Of a stretch of 64,000 bases of DNA, positions 1-12,700 are shown one piece after another. The notes under the pieces are model-generated. The model worked only from the letters and a program-made list of their open reading frames with translations. It was not told the origin of the DNA and did not search any database. This DNA comes from Cervus elaphus. Its lineage: Eukaryota > Chordata > Mammalia > Artiodactyla > Cervidae. The translations under genes were made by a program, and so were the position numbers. Location of the stretch: positions 26,135,501-26,199,500 of the forward strand of contig NC_057826.1 in NCBI RefSeq assembly GCF_910594005.1, in the 5' to 3' direction. The first letter of the stretch is position 1; the number at the start of each line of letters is the position of its first letter.

Positions 1-54
1 TAACTCACTCACCTTTTAATTCCTTTGTGGTCAATAATTATTTGATATTACATA

Positions 55-137
55 TGGACTGTAGCCCACCAGGGTCCTCTGTCCATGGTATTCTTCAGGC
101 AAGAATACTGGAGAGGGTTGCCATTTCTTTCTCCAAT
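55..137 (-). mobile_element. Bov-tA SINE fragment
   Basis: The plus strand reads gactgtagcccaccagg, then caagaatactggag and gggttgccatttc. This is the reverse complement of the middle of a Bov-tA element. The tRNA-like head is missing. Confidence 0.85.
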
Positions 138-289
138 TAAAAGGTGAAACATACACAAATTGTTTTTCTGACTTTTCTCCCTAGGCATTCATTTTTTAAA
201 ATAATTATTTGTATTAGTTTCAAAAGGATAAGACCATCAGAAATAAGTGTGAAAATAAATCTGAGAGAAGAGAAGTAGCTAGCAAGTAC

Positions 290-490
290 CTCTAGTTTAG
301 TAAAGATCTCCAAGCTGTCGGAAGGAGACAAGGCATTTAAGAGAGACTCCGTCATTCCAATCTGGGTCTTGGCCTGGTCGAGATCCTCCCTCAGCTCAGC
401 TGTGCTGCCACTGACTGCACCACAGGTGGATCCTCCTGTTAAACGCATTTTCACATGTTCTATCTTGTTCAAAATAGAAGACTCCATGAC
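290..490 (-). CDS. SYNE2: SYNE2 exon 30 (last in window): spectrin rod
   Basis: 201 nt, phase 0 on both sides; acceptor ttcag, donor gtactt. Residues 1589-1655 include MESSILNKIEHVKMRL, a small Gly/Ser/Thr loop (TGGSTCGAVSGST), and AELREDLDQAKTQIGMTESL. The gene continues below position 1. The intron on its 5' side (491-1443) holds one antisense MIR; the partial intron 1-289 starts with a Bov-tA fragment. Confidence 0.97.
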
Positions 491-3400
491 CTGAAATTAT
501 GAAACATGTGAAGTACTGTCACGGATTTGATTTAACTAGATTTTAAGACAACTGCATTGCTGAAGAATGAGTTGAAACTTTGTTCATTTCAATGTGAAAT
601 CAGCTCTCTCTGATTTTTCCTTGTTCTACATGATGATACAACAGTTTAAATATTGCTGTTAAAAAAAAAAGAGTAACATGAAAAACTGAAATTGACATTC
701 TAATTCTTTTCTAAGAGAGGAACTGAATTCTTCCCCTTGAAACAAGTTTTATTTAGCATACCAGTTGAGGCACTATCTCATGGTGCTCATTGGAAAATAA
801 TATTAAAGCATATATATAAAAAAGTAAATAGCCAGCATTTACTGTTTATTATGTACATAGAATCATGGTAAGTATTTTATATACAAAATTCAGGCTTGAG
901 AAGGATAAGCAACTTGCCCAAGAGCACAAAGTTGGCAGGTGGCAGAGCAAGGCCCTCCCCCAGAAAGTTTGACTCCAGAGCTCATGTTTGGGCACTTTTG
1001 CATTTTGATTTAAGTAAAAGTATAACAAATCTCTCCATACAACAGAAAATCACAGTCGGGGCAATCTCTCTGTTTTTCTGTCTAGCAACTAACAAACCTG
1101 GAATCATTGAGCCGTATTACTCCCTCCTATGCCCAAGAACACTTAATGAGGAAACCTTTGTTACTTTACATGGGAGCACAGTAACATCTCCCCTTCCACA
1201 CAAGAGGTCCGTGAAATAAGTGAATTAAGAATAAAACAATGCAAAAAATTACTCATTCTAAATTGGAACAAATATAATAAATTATGCTGACTGTTAAAAA
1301 TTTTGTTGGACACAAATAAAGGTGAATCAAATAATGACTCTGTTTTTATTTTAGGTTTAAGTTTTAGAATTCTGGTTTATAAATATTACTATCAAGGATA
1401 GAGAGCATTTTTAATTGCAACTTTTAAACAAAAATTCTCTTACCTGTAATTCAAGAGGTATTTCACTGCTTTGAAGCAGGAACTGTATTTTAGCCACTCT
1501 TTTAGAAAATTCTGAAGGTTTTTGTTCATGGACTTGTAACTCTTCCTAAAACACACAATGTCAATAGAAAATATATTTTTATTTTATACTTTATTTTCTG
1601 GTACCCATGATTGCTACTGAAAATATTTGGCAACTAAAAGAGTTTTAAATTTTCCCTAACCACTTGATTTTTGACAGAGTCCTGGGAGATACAAAACTAA
1701 GTGTCTTCATGAGTCAGGCATATGTTATAACTGAATGAAACACTCTGGCAATAACACATTTTGAAAGTCTTTTCCAAAAGTATAAAAATGGATATATGAA
1801 CTTAAAAGTGAATAAAGTGACCAAAATTAGAGAAAAAAAAATTTGAAGCATCAGACTTGGTATATTGTAGTCATCATGCATGCATACATACATTTTTATA
1901 TTACATTGAACCACATATAACTGCACGACTCTCTTCCTGTCTTCCTCTGAGGCCATCCATGTGCCTATCCATATATACTTTTCTCTTAATAAAGAGACAG
2001 CTACCTGTTTCACTATTTTATGTCTCTTTGTTGAAATTCTTTTTCAAAAAACACAAGAGCCAGAGCATAGCTTCTAGTCACTAGTTGCTGGTGGTCTAGT
2101 AGTTAAGATACAGCGCCCTCACTACTATAGCACAGGTTCATTCCCAGCCACAGAACTAAGATCCTGCTTCAAGCTGCCACACACTTGACCCATCCCCGAG
2201 GTCACTTTTACCTATGAACCTCCAGGTTGTCTATGAACGCACATTAATACCTGCTAACATCTTCCTGGATTACCACAAAGAAGACAATGGAATTCAGGTC
2301 TCCCTTGAGGAATAAGGAAAGAAATAAAGGATTTCTTTGTGACTTCTCTATCCCTCTTCAAGAAAGCAAACTTGATAGTAAAATGCCAATGTCTATAAAA
2401 AGGACATATGTTCTATTTCTGTTCAATTACCTTCAGTTTTTCTGTTTCCTCTTCAGTCAGTTGATGTAATTCCAATTCTTGAAGGACCTTTTCAGTCCAC
2501 TCATCAATTCCATTTTTTAAGTAAAAAAGTTTGTCCCATAAAGCTAGAGCTCGACCAAGATTTTCATAGTAGTCCTCTGTCTTCTCATTTATCTGCCATA
2601 GTTAAAAAATAAAAATAATACATTAAATGGTGAAAAGTATAAGAACCACTGTTTCAATCAAACACAACTTTAAGATAAAATTTTAGATTACCTTTATTTG
2701 CTAAATTATTTGCTTTATTTATCAACAAAAATTTTGCTTTAATATACCATGTAGTTCATTATTCTACAAAAATGACTTAGCTGATTTGCTGAAGTTTATA
2801 AACAACTGAAAGAAATAGTCTTCCTCATTTCTAAACCACAATAATAAAAGAAGCTTTCAAAAATCCAGCTCAAAATATACAAATTCTTAATTTGTAATTC
2901 ATAAAGTATCATTACTACTCAACCAAAAGTTAGTAAATAAATACAAAGCTGAACATCAATAACCTGCATAGATGAGTAATATATTAACTAGTTTATTTTA
3001 AATAAGTTGAGTATGCACTTGTAGATCTAAGAGTATGGACCCATTTCTTAGTAGTACCTAACTCTGGGGTAAAGTTAAATCCTAAGTAATAAATTTTATA
3101 ATATTTGAACTTTTTTTTATAATAAGCACTTTTGAACTTTGTAATTAGATAAAAATATTAAAGATGCAAAAGAAAAGATCAATTTAATTGTTATAAAGTA
3201 GAATTTCTAGTCAATCAAATTATCACTTACATCAAGCCATCTATCCACAATAATATTAGCTTCTTTCTCAAAAGGAGGCTCTTCAAAAGTTCTCATTTTA
3301 TTTAGATGAAACTGCAGATTTTTGCAGATCTGGTTAATCTTGTCTACAACTTCTAAGTGTTCATTAAATTCTTCTTTAACAACTTCAATCTGTAAAAGTG

Positions 3401-4483
3401 ATATGAAACGTGTTTTGATATACTGACACAAACCGGTAAGGCTTATTGTTCCACTTTTCAACAAAAAATTATTAGAATCCTGAACTTCTGGTTTAATAAT
3501 AATCCTACACCCAAATTCCTTGTCCCACTCTGCATGATGAAATATTTATAATAGTCTAAAACTATGTTTCTAGTCAAATGAAATAATATTCTACCAAAAA
3601 AGTTACCTCTATTCAGTGGTCTGAAAAATGATAGCTCCTAGACTGCTCCAATAGGAATCATTTTTATAACTTTGAAGAACCTAAGTGCTCATCTGATTAA
3701 AACAGACAAAGCTCTAAAACATCAATAATATGACTTCTAGTTTAATCTTTCATGATTTTAACTCCCACATCATTTCTAACATAGAAGGTGAAACACTATC
3801 AGAAGGCCAACGATTTTAAACTACAAAATAAAATTTGAGCATTGAGTAATGCAATTCTAATGTTTCCACTCAATTTACTAAGTTTACACAAGCATTTTTA
3901 ATGATTGTATAAAACTTGAAAATAGTGATTTCTCATAAATAAAATACTAAAAATTATATCCTCATGGGGGACAGGACTTCCATTTCTTGGAATACGCAGT
4001 GAACATAATTTTCCTTATTCCCATTAAGTACAACTAAAAACCCTGGACATCACCTACAAAACAGACTTAATACAACTAAAAAGTGAGGAGATCAAGGAGG
4101 GAGAATGGCTGGGGGTATCAGCTCCTGAAGCCAGCCTGGTGATGAGTTCCCTGAATTTTCCTTTTCCCTTGCATATCCCAGAGTGTGTGCTGGAGAAGTC
4201 AGAACCTGGCAATATCCACGTTGTACAGACCAAGAAAAATCTTTTCTCTTCAGCCAAAGAACCAGGAATAGGACAACGCAGCAAAACAGAAAACTTTTAG
4301 GAAATACCCACTGGAGCAAAATCCCTTAGAAAACACGTGGTCCAACCCCATCCTGTACCAGCAAAGGTCAAGCAGAGAGCCTAGATCACCACCATCTCCA
4401 GGTAGTAACAGGAGCCCCACTCTCCCCCAGCCAGGAAAAAGAAGGCCAGGTAGAGCTCAGACTTTCATTCCTGCTGAGCAGTG

Positions 4484-4521
<38 letters not shown>

Positions 4522-6738
4522 ATGATGTCAGGGATGGCTACATAAGGAGCTGTAAAGAGGGTCCAGGGTGATAGCAGTGGAACCTTGCAGAAAGCGAGAA
4601 TGCCCACCCTCAACCAGTAACAAGGAAGCCTCTATTTTGGGTGCCATGAAATTGTCTTTATTTGTGGACAACATGATTATCTATGTCAGAAAGCCCACAG
4701 AATCTACAAAAACAGCCCTAGAACTGATATGTTGGTTCAGGAAGGTCACAGGATACAAGGTAAACATATAAAAATAGATTGCACTTCTCAGTTGTAATAT
4801 ATAGTGAAACTGTATGTAACTTTGTTTTGTATTTTCCAAGTCTCTTGTAAATGTGTTATCAAACTTTGATAATTTAAAAAAGAAAAAAAGGGAAAAAATC
4901 CAAAACTCAGGGAAAAAGACATGCACAATATTCAGAGAAAACTCAAATTCAAAAAGATATATGCATCCCAATATTTACTGCAGCACTATTTACAATAGCC
5001 AAGACATAGAAGCAGCCTAAATGTCCATTGACAGAGGAATGGATTAAGAAGACGTGGTACCTATATACAATGGAATATTACTCAGTTATTTAAAAAAATG
5101 AAATGCCATTTGCAGCAACAAGATGGACCTAGAAATTATCATATAAATGAAGTAAGTCAAACAGAAAAAGACAAATCTCATATGATATTACTTGTATGTG
5201 GAATCTAAAAAAAAAAAAAGATACAAATGAACTTACGTACAAGACAGAAACAGACTCACAGACATAGAGAACAAACTTAGGGTTACCAAAGGGGAAGGGA
5301 AACGGGGAGGGATAAACTAGGAGTCAGCGATTAGCAGATACACACTACTATATAGCATAACCAATAGATAACCAACAAGGTCATACTGTCCAGCACGGGG
5401 AACTACACTCAACATCTTGTAATAACCTGTAATGGAAAAGAATCTGAAAAAAAATTTTAAATCTACTGTATTTCTTTATACTAACAATGAATACATGAAC
5501 ACTAAAATTTTTAATATAATATCATCCACAATTACCCAAAAATAAAATAGGTGTAAATCTAACAAAACATATACAGTGATTATATGCTGAAAACTATAAA
5601 ATGCCAAATAAAAAAATCAAAGATCTAGATAAATGCAGACACATACTGAGTTCATGGATCAGAAGACAACATAGTAAAACTATCAATTTTCCTGAAACCA
5701 ATGGACAAGTTTAATACAATTATTATCAAATCCTAGCAGCATTTTTTGTAGATATAGGCAGGGTTATTTTAAAATTTATATGGAATAATAAGGGAACTAT
5801 AATAGCTAAGACATTTGAAAAAAGGAGAAAAAAGTGGGACGTTTACTTGATTTTAAAACTTATCATGTAGGTACAGTAATAAAGATTATATCAATTGGCA
5901 GAGGGACAGACACACAGATCAATAGATCAAAGTGAATCCAACAAATAACTCAACTGATTTCTCACAAAGATGAAAAAGCAATTTAAGGGAGAAATGGGAA
6001 TCTTTTCAACATATGGTGCTGGAGCAACTGGATATTTACAAACAAAAACATGAACCTTGACCAAAGTTTCATACCTTATACAAAAACTGATTCAAAATGG
6101 ATGATGAACTTAAATGTCAATCATAACACCATAAAACTTCTAGAAAAAGAAATAAGAGAAAATCTTCGGGATGTTGTGCCAGGCAAACAATTCTGAGACT
6201 TTGACACCAAAAGTACAATCTATGAAAGGAAAAACTGATAAACCAATCTTTACCAAAATTTTAATCTTTTGTTTGCAAAGACCCTGTTAGGGAGGTAAAA
6301 AGGCAAGCTACAGTTTGGGAGAAAATATTTGCAAACAATATATCAGAAAAATGACCAGTGTGTAGAATATATATACATATATAAACTCTCAAAACTAGAC
6401 AGTTAAAAGAAAAAACGATCTAATTAGAAAATGAGCAAAAGATATGAAAAGAGATTTCTGCAAAGATGACATTCAGATGGGAAATGAGCACAAGAAAAGC
6501 TGATTGATACCACTAGCAATTAGGAAAATGCTAATGAAAATCACAGAGCAATACCACTACATGTGTATAAAAATGACTAAAACAAAAAGATATCTAATGC
6601 TGGTAAAGATGTGCAGAAACTGGATCCCTCATACATTGCTGGTAGGAATGTAAAATGGTACAGCCACTCTGGAAAACAGTTTGAAAAATTAACACACAAC
6701 CCAGGAACTATACTCCAGGGCATTTATCCCTGACAAAT

Positions 6739-6777
<39 letters not shown>

Positions 6778-9700
6778 ATACCAATATTTATAGCAGCTTT
6801 ATAAATATAAAGCTTTATAACAGCTCAAAACTAGAAACAATCCAGACGTCCTTTGGAAGTGACCATTAAACCAGCTGTGGTACATTCATACCATGGTATC
6901 CCACCCAGCAAGAAAAGAGAACAAATTATCAATGTATGGAAGAGCCTGGACGAATCTCCAGAAAATTATGCCAAATGAAAATAACCAATCCCTAAAGGTT
7001 ACGTTTTAGGCTTCCCCATGGCTCAGCTGGTAAGGAATCCACCGACAATGAGGGAGACCTGGGTTCGATCCCTGGGTTGGGAAGATCCCCTGGAGAAGGG
7101 AAAGGCTACCCACTCCAGTATTCTGGCCTGGAGAATGCCATGGACTGTCATTTTTTGCAATGACAAAATTACAGAAATGAAGAACATATTAGTGGTTGTG
7201 AGGAGGTGGGAGCAAGAGGGAAATGGTAGGGCTATAAGATGACCACACCAGGTATCATGTGGTGATGGAAGTGTTCTTTCTCTTGATTGTATCATTGTCT
7301 GCAACCTGACTACAATATTGTACTATAGTTACACCAGACATTACCATTGGGAAAACTTAGTAAAGGGTACACAGGATCTCTCTGTATTATGTCTTATAAC
7401 TCTATGTGAATCTATAATTATTTCAAATTAAAAGTTCAATTTAAAAAATGAAATTTACTTAAACGTTTTAAATGAAAAAAAACAAAAAAAAAAACAAAAC
7501 AAAACTGGGCAGTCTCTGTCTCCTGACCTGAAGCTGACTAATACTTTGGCAGAGCGGAGATGTAGACTCTGGTGTTTTTTTTCCTACCCATTCAGGACAC
7601 TTTACATTGAGCATAATAGACACTTGTTCAATTAAATGAAAAAAAAAAAATATATATGCATGTACATATATATGTATGTATCCTGTTTTTTATTACATTC
7701 AAAGAGCTTTGTTGTTACACCGACACAGGCCATTGGTGGGTGATGATAAAAGCAAGGGCAGGAGAGGACACCTCTAGTGCTGACAGGAGCTGCAGGTTTT
7801 GTCCTACAATGAATGGAAGGAGTAAATAAAGGAAACCAGATACCTCTGACATTTCCCAAACTTTAATAGTCCCCTGACATTCTAGCCTTCCAGTCTTACT
7901 TTTGCACTTCTGCCTTTCATTAAAGAGAGTGGAAATTCAGCACGGTACCCTAGATAAACATCCAGGTTTCTATGGTTCTTAAGGACAAAAGTTCTCAGTG
8001 GTATCATATTTCAGCCACTGGTGCAAAGTATCATTGAAATACACATGCCAGAGGTCGACTGTTTTCTCAAGACCATACCTAAGTCATCACAAAATTAACA
8101 GAGTTACATTAACAGCTGGCACCACAATTTGCTTTTTCCAGACAGATAAAAAAAAGCATTAGAGAAAATGATTAAACACAAGTGTACTTCTATATCTCCC
8201 ATACAAAAGGATACATTATTTCAGCAAATATACAAAGATACCATGCAAGATATAAGATTCTCAATCTAATAGTAAAAACCTGGACGTTTATACATTTCTT
8301 AAACATAATTACTTGTTTCATTAATTTCAAGATATTCATGTGAGTAAATCTTTACACTTGAGAAAGAGGTATAAAGTTAGACATTTTTTACTTCTACAAT
8401 ACACGTTTCAAATATGTCTTCAGTCAGAGAAGACAATAATATGATTGAAACACAACTTTGTAATCAGACAGGCTGAGCTTAAATAATAATTCTGTCACTT
8501 ATTAGCCATATAATCTTTGGAAAGTTATTTAACCTCTATCCTTACTTTATTTCTTTGTTTACAGAGAAAGTTGCTAACCTGTTCAGCCAAGCTGGGCGTG
8601 GGGGGCGGGGGGTGGTAAGGCTATGTCATCAGTGGGCCTGGTAGGTGGAACATCAAGCCAGAGAGGATTATTCTCAAGACTTAAGGTTTACTTTTGTTTG
8701 TCTTGTTAGGTTTTGGACTTACCTGGGGGGACCCAATACTTCTTTCTTCTTTCCTATTCCTCTCTTTTGGAGTGGATGTCTATCCTACACCTGTCCCACC
8801 ACTATATTTTTGAAAGCATATAATTTGTTTGGTTTCATGGGTTCACAGATGTAGTGTATAAGAAAGTGAATAAACAGAAATCTCAATTAAACAGAGTCAG
8901 GAGACCAGATGGGGTAGCAGAGCCCAATAGGAAGAAGAAAGATTCCTTTATCGGCAAGGCCTTAGCCAATGAAAAGGCCATGAACTGTTTACTGCTGGCT
9001 GCCCAGCTTCCTTTTCCCCCATATAAAAGCATTCTCCTTTCATTGCTGTGTGAGGACCCGCGCATGATTTCAATAGTTGCAGACCCCAAAATGCAATTCT
9101 ATGTTGATCCTGAACAAATCCCTCTTTACTGGTGGAATTTCTGTCAGTCTATCTGTTTTAGATAAACAAGAGGAATTTCCCTCAAAATGAACTGAACCTT
9201 AAGTTTCACTCATAATCTAATTTAGATGAGATGCTGGACTTTGCTGGAGCAAGTTAAGACTTCCAGGGCTACAGACATATGTATACCTATGGCTGATTCA
9301 TGTTGATACATGGCAGAAACCAACACAATATTGTAAAGCAATTCCTCCAATTAAAAATAAATTAATTTTAAAAAGACTTCTAGGGCTTATGGGAAAGAAT
9401 GAAAAACTTTACATGTAAGAAGTACATGTTTTGGGTCAAGGGCAGAATGTTATAAACTGTGAGAACTGTCTTCAGAATGATACGAAACAAATCTATGTTG
9501 TTTATAAGCCTCCCCACAGTCTATGGTAATTTTTTTTAACACAGCCCAAGTGGAAAAAAGACAATAGCCATTAGAGGGGCTAATTATGGCAGAGGGATCA
9601 AGACCTGAACCTAGATTCCCAGCAGAAGGACTCACCCAGGAGAGGGGCTTACTGCCTGAAGGAGAAAGAAGTTTTATTAGTCAGATAAATAACTTGCCCA

Positions 9701-12700
9701 GAAAGCATATTATACCATTAATGGGTTGATTAAGTACTAGGCACTCTGCAGGCCCTTTACAGATGCTACCTCACCTAATCAGGAAAGAAGCAACTTTCTG
9801 CTGGTAACAGGATCCCACTTAATGGGACAAAGGCAGGACTTCAGGGCTGGGGAGGATTCACACAAACCAAGAATAGCTGCAAGTCAAGAGGGATTTGCTC
9901 TCTGGTCAGTTTGAAAGGCAGGGACTCAGGATCTGTGAGTATCTAAGGCAGAGACCTGGATCCTGAAACAAGAGCACAGGCTGGAAAATGGATGCTGGGG
10001 GCGGAGTAGAAAAGTAGCTGTGTGAACTGGGACATGTTTTAGACAAAGACTAAATTGTCCTTAAGAATCTGGTCTACAGGCATACCTCAGAGACCTTGCA
10101 GGTTTGGGTCCAGACCATGGAAGTAAAGGAAGTATTGCAATAACACAAGTCATGTGAATATTTTAGTTTCCAGACACATTTAAAATTTTTGTTTACATTA
10201 CACTGCAGTCCATGATGTGTGCAATAGCATTATGTCTTAAACAATGTACATACCTTAATTTAAAAATACTTCACTGCCAAAAAAAAACTCTGACCATTCT
10301 CTGAACCTTTAGCAAGCCACAACCTTTGCTGGTGAAGGGTTTGAAATACTGCGAGAATTACCAAAATGTGATACAGAGACACAAAGAGAAAATGCTGTTG
10401 GAAAAATGGTATCGATAGACTTGCTCGACAAAGGGTTGTCACAAACTTTAAATTTGTAAAAGACACAATAAATCGAAGTCTAATAAAATGAAGTATGTCT
10501 GTATATAAGCTTCATTAATGTTGCTCTCAGTCATTGGAAAGTTTAATAAAACTGCTTTCTAACAGCCAGGTGTATCAAGTAGATGATATTTCACACATCC
10601 CTCTGACACTCTGACAGCACTTTAGTATAGAGTACTCAGAAAACCAAGAGGAGATGTAATTTTCTGGTGTATAAGAATACAGTGTAACATATTCTTTTCT
10701 AAGTATTCCATTCTTCTGCCACTCTGGTTGATAACCACATAAAATCATAGAAAACAATGACATCTAGTGTCCAAAAGTATAATTCTTCTTAGACTATAAA
10801 GTTGTGATTGGCAAGGCTATTAACACAGATGGAGCAACTTAGAGATAAGCTCACACATCTTTACAGAAAGTGAAGAAATAAAAAGATAATTTTTTCTTTA
10901 TCCACTCAGTTCAGTTCAGTCGCTCAGTCGTGTCTGACTCTTTGTGACCCCATGAATCGCAGCACGCCAGACCTCCCTGTCCATCACAAACTCCTGGAGT
11001 TTACTCACTAACAACCAATGTTAGGGATTTTCCTAGTACCCTCTTTCTCTTAAGGCTGTGGTGAAGTCAGGTTCTTCGTAGGTAGAAAGTCATTGCATAG
11101 ACTGTTCCAACCTTTCAGCAAGGGCAAGCCCAGACTCCAACAGAACCATATCACCAATATCAAAACCCAAACAGATGCAACCCAGTATTAACTTGGGGAC
11201 CAACTTTTTTTCAAGCCCCGGGGTAAATTCAATAAATTCTTGTATACGTGGTAAAACATAGTCACTAATAACTACTTCTAAACTACATTTTGAAAATGAT
11301 TCCACTGATAACCTTCTCTCTATTGTCAGGCTTGCAATCGAGGCCGCTGTGTAAAGCTTCCTTTGGAATTTGGACTCACCTCTGCTATCCTTTTCTTCAA
11401 GTTCTCCTTTCCCATGTAGGAAGCCTGGAGGGAGATGACATTCTCTTCTTTTTGAATTAATGTTGTCAGGACACTTTTAAAATTCTGATACTGTTTTAAG
11501 AGCTCCAAAACTCTTTCACATTGGTCAAGGCTATGAAAAAAATAACAAGACTAAATTTCTGAAAGTTACAAAACCATTCTTTCTCTTTGTAGTATGCTGT
11601 AGAAATAACCTAATAAGTTATAGAAGGATTTTTCCTCTAGACATGGTTTATAATATTGTTTTACAATGTAACCCAAGAATGATGGTATATTTAATTATTT
11701 GACAAATGGACGGTCTAAATAAGGACTGGATTACTATTTTCACCAGGTCAATATTAAAAAGTTACCAGATGTAAGCTCCAGACAGAAACATAGGATTCAT
11801 AACCTTAAGGAATCAGCACCTCGATTTCATCATTAACTAAAAAATATCTTGGAAAATGATGCCTCTTTAGCATTATTTTTGGATATTGTTTCAGTGTTAA
11901 TTCAATACGATTCAATGTCTAATTCAACTCATTATAGATTTTAGCCTTTTTTTAAAAAAAAAAAAAAACGCTTAAGGAGAAAAGATATTGCGGCAGTTAA
12001 AAGACAGCTGGTTTCTATTTATGGCTGGGTAAAATTAGTCATGTGACCTTAAGTAAATTACTCAGGCTCTGTGGACCTCACTTCTTTCCTCTGTAAAATC
12101 CAAGAGTGGACTAGATCAAACACCACAGACAGGCTTCATCTTGAATACTGTCTACTGAGGTTCCAGCAGGAAGCAGAAGGCATCCTCAGATGGAGTTCTG
12201 TGGCGGGAGGACCTCTGAGGATGGAGTTAAGGGAAACCACAGGGGAGCTGAGGCACCTACAGACTAACCTTTCCAATCACAGAGGCACCACCTGGCCTCC
12301 ACAGGAAAGAGGAAAGTGCCCTGAGCCAAAGAGGGAGCCAACAAGAGCGGTCAGAACCTCTGCTGAAAAGGGCGGGGGTTAAGACCACCTCGATTTCTCT
12401 CTCTTCTTGCTCCTGAATCTCCTATTAGTCCCTCCCACTTCCTAACCCAACTGGAACTCTTGGCTTGAGTGGTACGGTCCCTAGAATGGTCAGCCCTCCC
12501 GGCCACTCCCACCCTCAGGCAGAAAGGAAAGGAAGGTAAGGATGGAGACTATCCAGCTGCACTGCCAACCGGGACTGGTGAGCATTGACTGCTACAAAAT
12601 TAAGAAAACTTCTGAGCCTTGTTCAGGCTCTGTAGGAAAGATGGTGGTAATTGACTGACAATACCTGTCAATCAAGTAGAAAGGTGTGGTAGAGTAATGC

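Larger units (their letters stand above)
4630..7465 (+). mobile_element. Old L1: ORF2 RT remnant and 3' end, with nested insertions
   Basis: 4640-4797 translates to a reverse-transcriptase stretch (SLFVDNMIIYV), in which the FADD catalytic motif has decayed to FVDN. After an interruption the same L1 resumes at about 5461 (tttctttatactaacaatga) and continues through ORF2-tail and 3' sequence to an A-rich end near 7450. A younger L1 end (4800-5460) and a Bov-tA (7009-7152) are nested inside. No functional ORF remains. Confidence 0.75.

Noticed and set aside
4640..4797. Active L1 reverse transcriptase
   Set aside because: The catalytic motif is decayed and the surrounding frame is interrupted by stops and two insertions.
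7018..7242. ORFs with MAQLVRNPP or similar
   Set aside because: This and similar frames (23128-23346, 31752-32033, 56174-56380, 46531-46743) are Bov-tA SINE translations, repeated throughout.
8850..9165. 103-codon ORF with lysine-rich start
   Set aside because: Lies in LTR-like sequence with a TATA box; the translation has no viral or cellular motif.
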